Virus record (IMG/VR): IMGVR_UViG_3300044732_000842
Location: 1-25,002 of that record
Direction: 5' to 3' (one strand)
Source of the DNA: a virus
Length of the DNA stretch: 25,002 nucleotides
How positions within the stretch are numbered: the stretch's first letter is position 1; every line of letters starts with the position of its first letter. Positions 7,701 to 15,625 of this stretch are shown here, one piece after another. The translations under genes and the position numbers were made by a program. The notes beneath the pieces were generated by a model. That model did no database searches, had not been told where the DNA came from, and saw only the letters and a list, made by a program, of their open reading frames with translations.

Positions 7701-8804
7701 ATGATTTCACAAAAAGATAGAGATTTATTTGAAAATTTGTTTGTCCTAGAGGCAGCAAATAATCATTGGGGCAAATTAGACCGTGGTCTTAAAATTATTC
7801 GCGATCATGCGGCAGTTATTAAATTTAACAATGTTAAGGCCGCAATTAAACTACAATTTAGAGATGTAGACGAATTTATTCATCCTGAGTTTAAGGGTAA
7901 TCAAGAAAATCGTTATATTAAGAAAACCGAAGCTACTAAACTTAGCAAAGCAGATTTTGCTCGGATGATTGAAGAAATTCGAAATGTAAGCTGTATTCCG
8001 ATGGCAACACCGTTTGATGAAAAGAGTGTTGACCTGTGCGTTGAGTTTAACATGCCAATTATCAAACTGGCTAGTTCGGATGTTAATGACTGGGTATTGA
8101 TTGATAAAATTGCATCAACCCGTCGTCCTGTTATTGCTAGTACAGGTGGCGCAAGTGAAAAAGATCTTGATGATCTAGTTCGTTATTTTGAAAAGCGTAA
8201 TATTCCACTTGCAATCAATCATTGCATTTCTTTGTATCCGTCAGAAGACGATATCCTACAGTTAGATCAAATTGATTATCTAAAAGCACGTTATCCAGAT
8301 CATGTTGTCGGTCTAAGTACACACGAATATCACGATTGGCATTCAAGTATGCTTCTCAGTTATGGTAAAGGTGCTAGAACTTGGGAACGCCATGTGGACA
8401 TTAACTATGAAGGTGTGCCAGTTTCAAACTACTGCTCATTACCAGAACAATGTGATCAATGGTTTAAAGCATTTCATAAAGCCAAAGAAATGTGCGGAGG
8501 CAATAGTACATCACGCCGTGTTATTACACGAAGCGAAACAGAATACCTTGACGCATTAGTCCGCGGGGCATACGCAAAAAAAGATCTTCCAGAAGGTTAT
8601 GTTTTTACCAAAGAAGGTTTCTTAAAGGATTTCTATTTGTCAATCCCATTAAAAAAAGGTCAGTTGAGTTGCAGAGAAATTATAAATGGTGAAACTTTGA
8701 TTAAATCAATTAAAGCAGACAATCCATTAACTATTAATGACATCAACGGTCCGTACAATGAAAACGAATCGTTAAGGAACTTGATACTACATCGTGGTTT
8801 ATAA
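7701..8804 (+). CDS. NeuB-like sialic-acid/nonulosonate synthase-family protein
   Basis: The product is 367 residues, the normal NeuB length. I chose the ATG at 7701 (AGAGAG run 4 nt upstream) over the TTG at 7683, which lies inside the previous gene. The NeuB barrel is seen in LEAANNHWGKL (near the start), KLQFRD, IPMATPFDEKSVD, IKLASSDVNDW, PVIASTGGAS and CISLYPS, then GLSTHE and WERHVDI. These fit a PEP-condensing TIM barrel, and the last 85 residues look like the SAF/antifreeze domain that closes the NeuB dimer. The family condenses PEP with an aldose to a nonulosonate-type acid. No NeuC, NeuA or PseB relatives are nearby, so the substrate is unclear; it may act on a product of the neighbouring genes. 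Confidence 0.88.
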   Translation: MISQKDRDLFENLFVLEAANNHWGKLDRGLKIIRDHAAVIKFNNVKAAIKLQFRDVDEFIHPEFKGNQENRYIKKTEATKLSKADFARMIEEIRNVSCIPMATPFDEKSVDLCVEFNMPIIKLASSDVNDWVLIDKIASTRRPVIASTGGASEKDLDDLVRYFEKRNIPLAINHCISLYPSEDDILQLDQIDYLKARYPDHVVGLSTHEYHDWHSSMLLSYGKGARTWERHVDINYEGVPVSNYCSLPEQCDQWFKAFHKAKEMCGGNSTSRRVITRSETEYLDALVRGAYAKKDLPEGYVFTKEGFLKDFYLSIPLKKGQLSCREIINGETLIKSIKADNPLTINDINGPYNENESLRNLILHRGL

Positions 8805-9448
8805 TGTCTGTAAAACTTGTGGTATATGATCTAGACGGCACACTAATAGATTCTGCACCCTCAACCATTTATGTACTAAATCAACTTCGTCAAGAATTGG
8901 GCAGAGCCCCTCTTCCTAATTCTGCATTTGTGCCTTGGTTAAGTTTAGGTGGTACTAGTTTAATTTCTAACTCTTTAGAATTTGAAGATGAAGGCACTGC
9001 TAAGATTTATCTACAAGAATTTCGCAAAAGGTTAAGAAAACTTGAACTAGGTCATATACCTTTGTATAAAAATGTAGACCAAACTTTATCTTTACTGTAT
9101 AATAGTAATATTAAATTGTCTATTTGTACAAGCAAGGTACGTGACCTAACTGACAAGATACTTCACGAATTAAACATAAGTTCGTATTTTTCGTATGTTG
9201 TTGCAGGGGGTGATTTACTAACTACAAAACCAGACCCTAGAAATTTATTGGCCTGTTGCGATAATTTAAATATTAGCAAGCAGGACACAATATTTGTAGG
9301 CGACAGCACAGTCGATCGAGCAACTGCTAAAAACGCAGATGTTAAATTTGCCTTATTTGAGGGCGGATACAATGATGGTGTAGACACAACTGGTATAACA
9401 ACATTTAGCGATCATTTAGAATTAGCAAATAAGGTATTAAATGGATAA
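8804..9448 (+). CDS. HAD-family phosphatase (phosphoglycolate phosphatase-like)
   Basis: The product is 214 residues. HAD motif I is DLDGTLIDS (9-17; Asp9 nucleophile, Asp11), motif II is in LSICTSK, motif III is the Lys in TTKPDPRN and motif IV is FVGDSTVDRATAKNA. The helical cap between motif I and II is that of the Gph/beta-phosphoglucomutase subgroup. Beside NeuB it is a natural candidate for the 9-phosphate phosphatase step of nonulosonate synthesis (NanP-like), or for removing phosphate from another sugar phosphate. The start overlaps the previous stop by one base (TAATG) and the end overlaps the TPP enzyme by 8 nt. Confidence 0.88.
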   Translation: MSVKLVVYDLDGTLIDSAPSTIYVLNQLRQELGRAPLPNSAFVPWLSLGGTSLISNSLEFEDEGTAKIYLQEFRKRLRKLELGHIPLYKNVDQTLSLLYNSNIKLSICTSKVRDLTDKILHELNISSYFSYVVAGGDLLTTKPDPRNLLACCDNLNISKQDTIFVGDSTVDRATAKNADVKFALFEGGYNDGVDTTGITTFSDHLELANKVLNG

Positions 9449-11240
9449 TAAGAAAATTAGAGTATCGAAACAAATTGCAGACTGGTTAGTTAAACACGGT
9501 ATTGAGCAAGTTTTTTCTGTAACTGGTGGCGGGTCAATGTTTTTGAACTACGACCTTGGCTCTCATCCAAAACTAAAATGTACATTTATGCATCATGAAC
9601 AAGCATGTGCTATGGCTGCAGAAGGGTATGCTAGAATAACTGGTAAACCTGCGCTTGTTATGGTAACTACTGGTCCAGGTCCCATCAATGCTATGAACGG
9701 AGTATACGGTGCGTTTACAGACTCTATTCCAATGATAGTAATTTCAGGACAAATTAAAAGAGATACGTGTGTGTCATTCTACGATTTACCCAATCTTAGA
9801 CAATTAGGTGATCAAGAAGGTCCGACTATTGCTATGGTATCTCCAATATGTAAATACGCAAAATTAGTTAGAGAATCTTCGGATCTAAAAACTATGTTAC
9901 CCGAAGCATACGCTCAAGCCATTGGTGGCCGCCCTGGGCCTGTTTGGTTAGACATACCTTTAGATATACAAAATTCTATAGAAGAATTAAATATTCCTTC
10001 ATACTGCCCAATAGCAGATCCCCAGGAAACAGATCTTCGTAAAGAATGTCAGATATTAATTGAAAAATTAAAATCTAGCAAACGACCTTTAATACTAGGT
10101 GGGACCGGGGTTCGTTTGGCAGGAGCCAAAGATAGGTTACTTGCATTAATAGAAAGACTAGGCATCCCGTTGTCAACTGCATGGACACATGATTTGATTC
10201 GTTCTAATCATCCGTTGTTTGCCGGCCGCCCCGGAGCAATCGGAACTAGGGCTGGCAATTTTTGTCTTCAGGGCTCGGATTTTGTACTTGTATTAGGATC
10301 TAGATTAAATATTCGTCAGACCGGATACAACTGGAATGCGTTTGCTCAAGATGCATGGTTGGCGCAAGTTGATGTTGATCCTGCTGAATTAGGTAAGCCA
10401 ACTATTAGACCAGACCAGCCTATTGTAGCAGATATTAATCAATTTCTAGATTGTTTTGAAACTATGATATTAGAAACAAAATTACCTAGTTATAACAAAT
10501 GGGCAGTATGGTGTAGAGATATCGGTAACAAATATGCAGCCATTAACGATCATTCTCAAATACCGGGCGCCCCTCTAAATCCATACATTGTTGTTGACCG
10601 CATTTTTCAACAATTAAGAGATAATGATATAATTGCCTGTGGCAACGCATCTGCTTGTATACTACCCTTTCAGGTAGGGAACTTAAAATCAGAACAACGA
10701 TTGTTTAGTAATTCAGGTTCGGCATCAATGGGATACGATCTTCCTGCGGCAATTGGATCTTCTGTAGCAGATAAAGGACGTGTGATTTGTTTTGCTGGGG
10801 ATGGTAGTTTACAAATGAACATTCAAGAATTACAAACATTAAAAACTGCTGGCACTAATCTTATTGTGGTGGTCTTGAATAATAAAGGATACCTATCTAT
10901 AAAACAAACACACGAAAATTTCTTTGGAAAGATCATTGGGGCAACTCCGGAGTCTGGTGTAGACTTTCCTGACTTTGCCGCAGTAGCAGAGGCATATGGT
11001 ATAAAGTCAGCAACTATAAGTAATGAACAAGATCTTACAACACTAGATGATCTTATTCAAAGTAACGGTCCGCTTTTAATTAATATTATGGTAGACCCTG
11101 ATCAAAGTTTTGCTCCTAGAATGAAAGCTAGATTAGATGACAATGGTAACTTTATACCGCAGTACCTTGATGACATGTTTCCATTTTTAGATCCTCAAGA
11201 AATTAAATCAGTAAGAGAATCCGCAAAGACTATAAAATGA
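9441..11240 (+). CDS. TPP-dependent acetolactate-synthase-like enzyme (candidate YerE-type)
   Basis: The product is 599 residues with the three-domain layout of acetolactate synthases. The catalytic glutamate is Glu53 in HHEQACAMAAEGYARI, the N-terminal loop VTTGPGPINAMNGVYGA is typical, and the TPP/Mg site is GDGSLQMNIQEL through LNNKGY (about residues 450-480). Amino-acid ALS normally sits with ilv genes; here it lies inside a sugar operon. The closest functional parallel I know is YerE, the TPP/flavin enzyme that transfers a two-carbon unit from pyruvate to the C-4 keto group of a 3,6-dideoxy sugar in yersiniose synthesis. That role fits the preceding RmlB and RfbH genes but is inferred from context; plain acetolactate synthesis or another carboligation is possible. 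Confidence 0.9.
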   Translation: MDNKKIRVSKQIADWLVKHGIEQVFSVTGGGSMFLNYDLGSHPKLKCTFMHHEQACAMAAEGYARITGKPALVMVTTGPGPINAMNGVYGAFTDSIPMIVISGQIKRDTCVSFYDLPNLRQLGDQEGPTIAMVSPICKYAKLVRESSDLKTMLPEAYAQAIGGRPGPVWLDIPLDIQNSIEELNIPSYCPIADPQETDLRKECQILIEKLKSSKRPLILGGTGVRLAGAKDRLLALIERLGIPLSTAWTHDLIRSNHPLFAGRPGAIGTRAGNFCLQGSDFVLVLGSRLNIRQTGYNWNAFAQDAWLAQVDVDPAELGKPTIRPDQPIVADINQFLDCFETMILETKLPSYNKWAVWCRDIGNKYAAINDHSQIPGAPLNPYIVVDRIFQQLRDNDIIACGNASACILPFQVGNLKSEQRLFSNSGSASMGYDLPAAIGSSVADKGRVICFAGDGSLQMNIQELQTLKTAGTNLIVVVLNNKGYLSIKQTHENFFGKIIGATPESGVDFPDFAAVAEAYGIKSATISNEQDLTTLDDLIQSNGPLLINIMVDPDQSFAPRMKARLDDNGNFIPQYLDDMFPFLDPQEIKSVRESAKTIK

Positions 11241-12313
11241 ATTTTGAATTTTTAGGTGAACAATGTAATAATATTGAAGTTTGTAACTTAGATCACAGAC
11301 CAGTTTGGATATTTGGTACAGGTACATTCGGTCGTTCACTTGCTAAAATATTGTTAGAAGAAGGATTTGATCTACAGGGATTTGTAGAAACTAATCCAAC
11401 AACAGATAGCATCATGGGGTTATCTGTTAAATCACTAATTGATGTTCCTAATACAACGCAATTAGCTATAGGAATTTTTAATGGGGGTGTGCCATTTAGT
11501 AATCTAAAAAAACAGGCTAACGATTTAGGGTTTACAGACATTTATATGCCTTGGAATCTTTATACACAATTTCAAAAAAAATTAGGTTGGAGATATTGGT
11601 TGAGCCATCCAGATGTAATTATTAAAAATCTCGATCGCATACAAACAGTATATGATTTATTATCTGATGAACGCAGTAAACAATGCCTAATTGATATTTG
11701 TTTGTTTAGACTGGGAAAGAAGATTTCATATGCAGAAGATGTAGACACCGATGCTCAGTATTTTAATTATCTAACGTTAGATAATCTTCCAAAAGAAATT
11801 GTTTATCTAGACGGTGGAGCATATGATGGCGATACATATTTAGATCTAAGCAATAGACTTACCGTTAAACATGCTTATCTCTTTGAACCAGACCCTGCTA
11901 ATTTTAGCAAATTAATTAAAAATGTTGAGAATCATTCTTTAACATGTATGCCAATGGCATTAACAGATTCCTACAAGATTTTAAGATTTAACGCAGCCGG
12001 CGGCGAAGGCAGTTCAGTATCAGATGATGGAAAAATGCATATAGCGGCAGTAGCACTTGACGAATTGTTACATAACCAATCTGTTGACTTTATTAAACTT
12101 GATGTAGAGGGTTCTGAAATAAGTGCCATCAAAGGTGCTTACAATACTATCAAACAGAATAGACCGGTACTAACTATATCGCTATATCATAAGCCAGATG
12201 ACCTATGGGAGATTCCTTTAGAATTATTATCTGTATGTACTGATTATAAATTTTATATAAGACAACACTACTATAATAGTTTTGACTGTGTATTGTATGG
12301 GATCCCAACATGA
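11237..12313 (+). CDS. FkbM methyltransferase with N-terminal Rossmann-like domain
   Basis: The product is 358 residues, longer than a lone FkbM domain. The N-terminus (RPVWIFGTGTFGRSLAKILL, residues 21-40) is a GxGxxG-type nucleotide-binding unit with a following FVETNP strand, similar to the small sugar-O-acyltransferase/PglD-like or NAD-binding modules fused to glycan enzymes. The C-terminal half carries SAM motif I VYLDGGAYDGDTYLDL (189-204), AYLFEPD and VDFIKLDVEGSEISAIKG, clear FkbM signatures. It probably O-methylates the sugar made by the cluster. It overlaps the TPP gene and the SDR gene by 4 nt each (ATGA). Confidence 0.85.
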   Translation: MNFEFLGEQCNNIEVCNLDHRPVWIFGTGTFGRSLAKILLEEGFDLQGFVETNPTTDSIMGLSVKSLIDVPNTTQLAIGIFNGGVPFSNLKKQANDLGFTDIYMPWNLYTQFQKKLGWRYWLSHPDVIIKNLDRIQTVYDLLSDERSKQCLIDICLFRLGKKISYAEDVDTDAQYFNYLTLDNLPKEIVYLDGGAYDGDTYLDLSNRLTVKHAYLFEPDPANFSKLIKNVENHSLTCMPMALTDSYKILRFNAAGGEGSSVSDDGKMHIAAVALDELLHNQSVDFIKLDVEGSEISAIKGAYNTIKQNRPVLTISLYHKPDDLWEIPLELLSVCTDYKFYIRQHYYNSFDCVLYGIPT

Positions 12314-13128
12314 AAATAGCAGTATTAGGAGCCAAGGGATTTGTTGGGTCATCAATAGTAGGAAACCTATCTAACAAACACGAGGTTGTTCCAGTTTCCA
12401 GAGAAACATTAAATTTGTTGGATACCGTTAAAGTAGTCGAATTTCTCAAAACAAATAAATTTGATGTTGTTGTTAATGCCGCTGCCACAATGGCAGATCC
12501 TAATGGAATAAAAGATACGTGGAATAATCTCGGTATGTTTATGAATTTTTATAATAACTCGGATTTGTTTGGCAAATTTATTAATATGGCTTCTGGGGCT
12601 GAGTATGACAGATCCAGAGATATATGCAAGGCCAAAGAATTGGAGATATTTGATCGAATACCAACGGACAGTTACGGGTTTGGTCAAAACTTAAAAAGTC
12701 GGTTATGTTACGATCGCAATAATTTTTTTACAATAAGAATTTTTAATTGTTTCGGACAAGGTGAAATCCCTACTAGAGTTTTTCCAAAATTCCTATCTAA
12801 AGGAAATCAAAAATTACAGATCACCGATGATAGATTTTTTGATTACTTTAGTGTTCAAGATTTACTGAAGATAGTTAATCACTGTATTGACAACACGTGG
12901 GCAGTTAAGGATGTTAATGCAGTATATAAAGAAAAGTTTAAGATTAGTCAGGTGTTATCTATGTTTTGCGAGTTGAATAACATTAGTCCAGATTTTGAAA
13001 TTGTGTCTCATGGTACAAACAATTATACAGGTGATAACAATAATTTAGCATCTCTAGAAATTAAATTAAATGGCATGAAACACGGATTATCAACATACAT
13101 AAAGGAAACTAATAATGTACACTATTGA
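12310..13128 (+). CDS. NAD-dependent epimerase/reductase-like SDR with altered active site
   Basis: The product is 272 residues, an extended-SDR size. The nucleotide-binding loop is VLGAKGFVGSS (5-15), and VVNAAATMADP and INMASGAEYDRS follow as in RmlD/epimerase proteins. The usual catalytic YxxxK is replaced: the segment reads DSYGFGQN, so the position of the Lys holds Gln, with a Lys three residues later. The enzyme may therefore use a shifted Lys or have lost catalysis while still binding a nucleotide sugar. In a yersiniose-like pathway a reductase is needed after the TPP step (YerF in Yersinia), and this is the only candidate in the cluster. It overlaps the following gene by 14 nt. Confidence 0.82.
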   Translation: MKIAVLGAKGFVGSSIVGNLSNKHEVVPVSRETLNLLDTVKVVEFLKTNKFDVVVNAAATMADPNGIKDTWNNLGMFMNFYNNSDLFGKFINMASGAEYDRSRDICKAKELEIFDRIPTDSYGFGQNLKSRLCYDRNNFFTIRIFNCFGQGEIPTRVFPKFLSKGNQKLQITDDRFFDYFSVQDLLKIVNHCIDNTWAVKDVNAVYKEKFKISQVLSMFCELNNISPDFEIVSHGTNNYTGDNNNLASLEIKLNGMKHGLSTYIKETNNVHY

Positions 13129-13900
13129 TCACTGTGCAGGGTGCGGGTCAACTAATGTTTCTAAAAAAACTGCGTATCTATCTCAATTTGTTTCGTGGAG
13201 AACAACAGGAAATAAACCGATGATTAATATGCCCAACTTGTTAGTTACCTGTAATGATTGCGGATTCTCAGCTTCTCGAATTCGTTTTACTAATGAAGAA
13301 GAAGCAAACTTATATAAAGACTACAGGGGTGAAAAATACAATAGGATGAGATTAGAGTGCGAACCAAAGTATGAAACTAGTTCTATTTTTAATACAAATT
13401 ATATTAACGATAGATTAGAGTTTATTACAGAAATGATTGGACGAAACATTGACTCTAATAAAATAAATTCAGTATTAGATTATGGTGGGGGTGCTGGAGA
13501 ACTAATTCCTCCAGCGTTCACAAAAGCCATTAAATATGTTTACGATATTAGTGGTGTAGAACCCTTAGACGGAATTAAAAAATTAAATCCAACAATTGAT
13601 AAAGATCCTATGGATTTTATCATGTGCTGTCAGGTACTAGAACATAAATCGGATATGGATGAATTAATTAATATTTTAAAATCATACATGGTTACAGACA
13701 GCTGGATTTATATAGAGGTTCCGGTATATAGGAATCCTCCGCCAGATGATGTTATAATAGGGGAGCATATAAACTTTTTTAACGAACAATCGCTTGTAGC
13801 AATATTAGATAGACACGGTATATGTGCAATAGATACTACAAAAAATTATATGTTAGGGGCAATGGCTGTATTAGGAAAATTTAATTCAAAAAGCTGTTAG
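13115..13900 (+). CDS. SAM methyltransferase with N-terminal zinc ribbon
   Basis: The product is 261 residues. Two CxxC pairs (Cys7/Cys10 and Cys46/Cys49) form a zinc ribbon at the N-terminus, as in sugar C-methyltransferases and related class I enzymes. SAM motif I is VLDYGGGAGEL (120-130) and a post-motif with MCCQVLEHKSDMDELIN (about 170-186) is typical of Methyltransf_12-like folds. Full sugar C-methyltransferases (about 400 residues) have an extra C-terminal domain, which is absent. Methylation of a nucleotide sugar or glycan is inferred from position. It is the last gene of the coupled run that began at 5082. Confidence 0.83.
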   Translation: MYTIDHCAGCGSTNVSKKTAYLSQFVSWRTTGNKPMINMPNLLVTCNDCGFSASRIRFTNEEEANLYKDYRGEKYNRMRLECEPKYETSSIFNTNYINDRLEFITEMIGRNIDSNKINSVLDYGGGAGELIPPAFTKAIKYVYDISGVEPLDGIKKLNPTIDKDPMDFIMCCQVLEHKSDMDELINILKSYMVTDSWIYIEVPVYRNPPPDDVIIGEHINFFNEQSLVAILDRHGICAIDTTKNYMLGAMAVLGKFNSKSC

Positions 13901-13929
13901 TAGAATATTTATTTGTATTTTATTAAGTT

Positions 13930-13937
13930 TATAAATA
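13930..13937 (+). promoter_or_regulatory. T4-type late promoter TATAAATA
   Basis: TATAAATAATCA starts at 13930. The first 8 bases are the T4 late-promoter box, normally at -13 to -6, which predicts +1 near 13943, one base before the ATG at 13944. The same 12-mer recurs at 24329. Confidence 0.8.
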
Positions 13938-13943
13938 ATCAAT

Positions 13944-14642
13944 ATGATACCATTAAATTTAAAAAACAAAATAAACAAACACGGGTTTATGTTAGCCTGT
14001 GATACTGTATACCTCAATAATTGGACTAAACCTTTATTTTTTTCAATTCAAAAATACTGTCCCTGGGCTCACATACATATTCATGTGTTTGATCCAACTC
14101 CTTCAGACATTGTCTGGCTTTCTTCTCATAACTGCTCGTACTCGACAGAAAATACTCCTTCTGAATTTACCGACTGGGCATCAAAAGGATTGTATTGGTC
14201 AGTAGCTCGGTATGCTAGAGTTTTAGAAATTTATACAGACGATACTCTAGTTATTGATTTAGATGTTGATAGTGTTGTAGTTAACCCCATTCCTCAAACA
14301 GAATTTCTTAAAGATTTAGAATCAAGTTGGGTTCCCACAAGACTTAAAGGTGGACAAATAAAAAGTTTAGCTAGTGCAGTAGGATTTGGAGCAGATCGAA
14401 CAAGATACATATTGGCCGAATTATTAATGGATGCATACAAAAATAATAAATTAGTATTTGCCGCGGATCAAGCAATACTAAATGGTATGATTGGAAGAAA
14501 CGAAATTAAAAAAATGGATTTAAGATATACTGATTATAAATTTGGTAAAAACGGAGTTTCTTATATCTGGACCGGAAAAGGCGACAGAGTTAAAGAGCCT
14601 AAATTTGTTAAAATGATTGATCAATATAGACATATGAAATAA
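13944..14642 (+). CDS. Glycosyltransferase-like protein (GT-A, DxD)
   Basis: The product is 232 residues from the ATG at 13944, six bases after the late-promoter box; an internal Met16 is a weaker alternative. The sequence opens with GFMLACDTVYLNNWTKPLFFSI, the first strand and helix of a GT-A fold, and TLVIDLDVDSVVVNPI (101-116) carries a DxDxD run (Asp105, Asp107, Asp109) as the nucleotide-sugar/metal motif. AADQAILNGMI near residue 175 matches the acceptor-side DQ..N motif of related GT8/GT77-like proteins. With its own late promoter it is likely expressed with virion genes, so it may glycosylate a virion protein or attach the cluster sugar. Donor unknown. Confidence 0.8.
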   Translation: MIPLNLKNKINKHGFMLACDTVYLNNWTKPLFFSIQKYCPWAHIHIHVFDPTPSDIVWLSSHNCSYSTENTPSEFTDWASKGLYWSVARYARVLEIYTDDTLVIDLDVDSVVVNPIPQTEFLKDLESSWVPTRLKGGQIKSLASAVGFGADRTRYILAELLMDAYKNNKLVFAADQAILNGMIGRNEIKKMDLRYTDYKFGKNGVSYIWTGKGDRVKEPKFVKMIDQYRHMK

Positions 14643-14644
14643 TT

Positions 14645-14875
14645 TTTCTAGAACAAGCAATTGATAGGTCAACTAATCAAATAGAAAACTTAGGCCATGG
14701 AGTTGGAACATCAGTTAAACAAATGATTAACCTATATAAGAAAGTCAATAACTGTGAATTTGATGTTAGGGTATGCCCTAGAAGAGCAGGCGATCTTGAG
14801 CGTAGTGTACTTGACAATCCGTCTTCTTTTATGCAACAGTTGTATACTATGGAAGATTTATTATGGGTTCCTTAA
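14645..14875 (+). pseudogene. galE: 3' remnant of a GalE-type UDP-glucose 4-epimerase
   Basis: An open frame of about 76 codons with no usable start reads ENLGHGVGTSVKQMINLYKK, then CEFDVRVCPRRAGDLERSV, then LYTMEDLLWVP and a TAA at 14873-14875. This is the C-terminal end of UDP-galactose 4-epimerases: the N-L-G-x-G-x-G-x-S-V helix start, the PRRxGD motif and the final amphipathic helix are all there. The first three quarters of the enzyme, with the NAD site and YxxxK, are missing, and the frame closes with a TAG at 14627-14629, inside the preceding gene. The remnant marks a recombination or deletion scar at the right edge of the sugar island. Its end overlaps the next gene in another frame by 13 nt. 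Confidence 0.85.
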
Positions 14876-15141
14876 CTCCAGGCGCAACTTATATATACGA
14901 GCGAAATGGTGAGGAAATATACGCTAGAGAGTTTGGTTCTGACTCGAGCACACGCCAAATAATTGGTTATGATCACAAACTAGATTCTCGCACTAATGAT
15001 GGAAGACCCTTATATGATCGCATTATGGAAGACAAGATGTGGGGTGAAATTCGCCGTATGGCTCCCACCAATCCTGCTTTACAAAAGGCCTTGGATCGTG
15101 CTATAATGATATACAGACTAAGCAAGGATAATCCGCAGTGA
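14863..15141 (+). CDS. Small conserved T4-like phage protein
   Basis: The product is 92 residues (GSLTPGATYIYERNGEEIYAREFG near the start, DHKLDSRTNDGRPLYDRIMEDKMW in the middle). It fits, from memory, a small protein conserved in marine T4-like phages, with no known function. The start is ATG at 14863 with a GGAAG run 7 nt upstream; that region also encodes the end of the GalE remnant in another frame, so the ribosome site now depends on a decayed gene. It is charged and soluble, without a signal peptide. It overlaps the next gene by 4 nt (GTGA). Confidence 0.82.
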   Translation: MGSLTPGATYIYERNGEEIYAREFGSDSSTRQIIGYDHKLDSRTNDGRPLYDRIMEDKMWGEIRRMAPTNPALQKALDRAIMIYRLSKDNPQ

Positions 15142-15617
15142 GTGAAAAACTCGAACTCAAAGAAAAATTAGCAGCCATTGATCTCGGGGCAAGATCTCTA
15201 TGGGATGATGTTAACGAAGACGAACGCAAACGTATTAAAGGTGAATTTTTCATCCTCAATCGATACATCAGCAGTGTTAAAAGCAACAATAGGGATGTTG
15301 CAGAACATTATGTGTTGGCAGTGAATGAGTACTTTAACAAACACTGGTACACATTACAACAACATCCAAAACTGTTGTGGCAACTGTTGTGTCTATGCGG
15401 CCATGATAGCAAACAAGTATTTTTTCATGAGTGGATTGGTTTTAAGAAAAAAGAAAAAGCCACTAACAAAAAAACTAAATTTTTATCCGAGGCATTTCCC
15501 AATGCTAAATTAACCGATATAGAATTGATGAGTAAGATAATGCCTATTGCAGAATTGAAATTACATGCTGAACGGTTGGGATATGATGATCAACAAATTA
15601 AAAAATTGCTTGACTGA
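15138..15617 (+). CDS. Conserved T4-like phage protein, possibly replication related
   Basis: The product is 159 residues from a GTG start at 15138 that overlaps the previous stop. It is mostly helical: GEFFILNRYISSVK, AEHYVLAVNEYFNKHW, HPKLLWQLLCLCG, HEWIGFKKKEKATNKKTKFL, then a C-terminal helix pair (FPNAKLTDIELMSKI, LGYDDQQIKKLL). In size and in the aromatic N-terminal/basic middle pattern it recalls small clamp-loader subunits (T4 gp62), but key gp62 features such as the KR-x-x-x-W-x-K stretch are not clear, so I do not assign it. It lies 8 nt before the zinc-finger protein, and these small genes look co-transcribed. Confidence 0.78.
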   Translation: MSEKLELKEKLAAIDLGARSLWDDVNEDERKRIKGEFFILNRYISSVKSNNRDVAEHYVLAVNEYFNKHWYTLQQHPKLLWQLLCLCGHDSKQVFFHEWIGFKKKEKATNKKTKFLSEAFPNAKLTDIELMSKIMPIAELKLHAERLGYDDQQIKKLLD

Positions 15618-15625
15618 AATAAGGT

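Noticed and set aside
9441-11240. Housekeeping branched-chain amino-acid acetolactate synthase
   Set aside because: No ilv genes or regulatory subunit are present and the gene is embedded with overlaps in a sugar operon, so a glycan role is more likely, though not proven.
14811-14848. TTGACA and TATACT before the gene at 14863
   Set aside because: The spacer is 26 bp, too long for a sigma70 promoter, and both boxes are coding bases of the GalE remnant.
15138-15617. Assignment as clamp-loader small subunit gp62
   Set aside because: Length and helical pattern are suggestive, but the conserved basic KR-W-K stretch of gp62 is not clearly present, and no gp44 or gp45 is adjacent.
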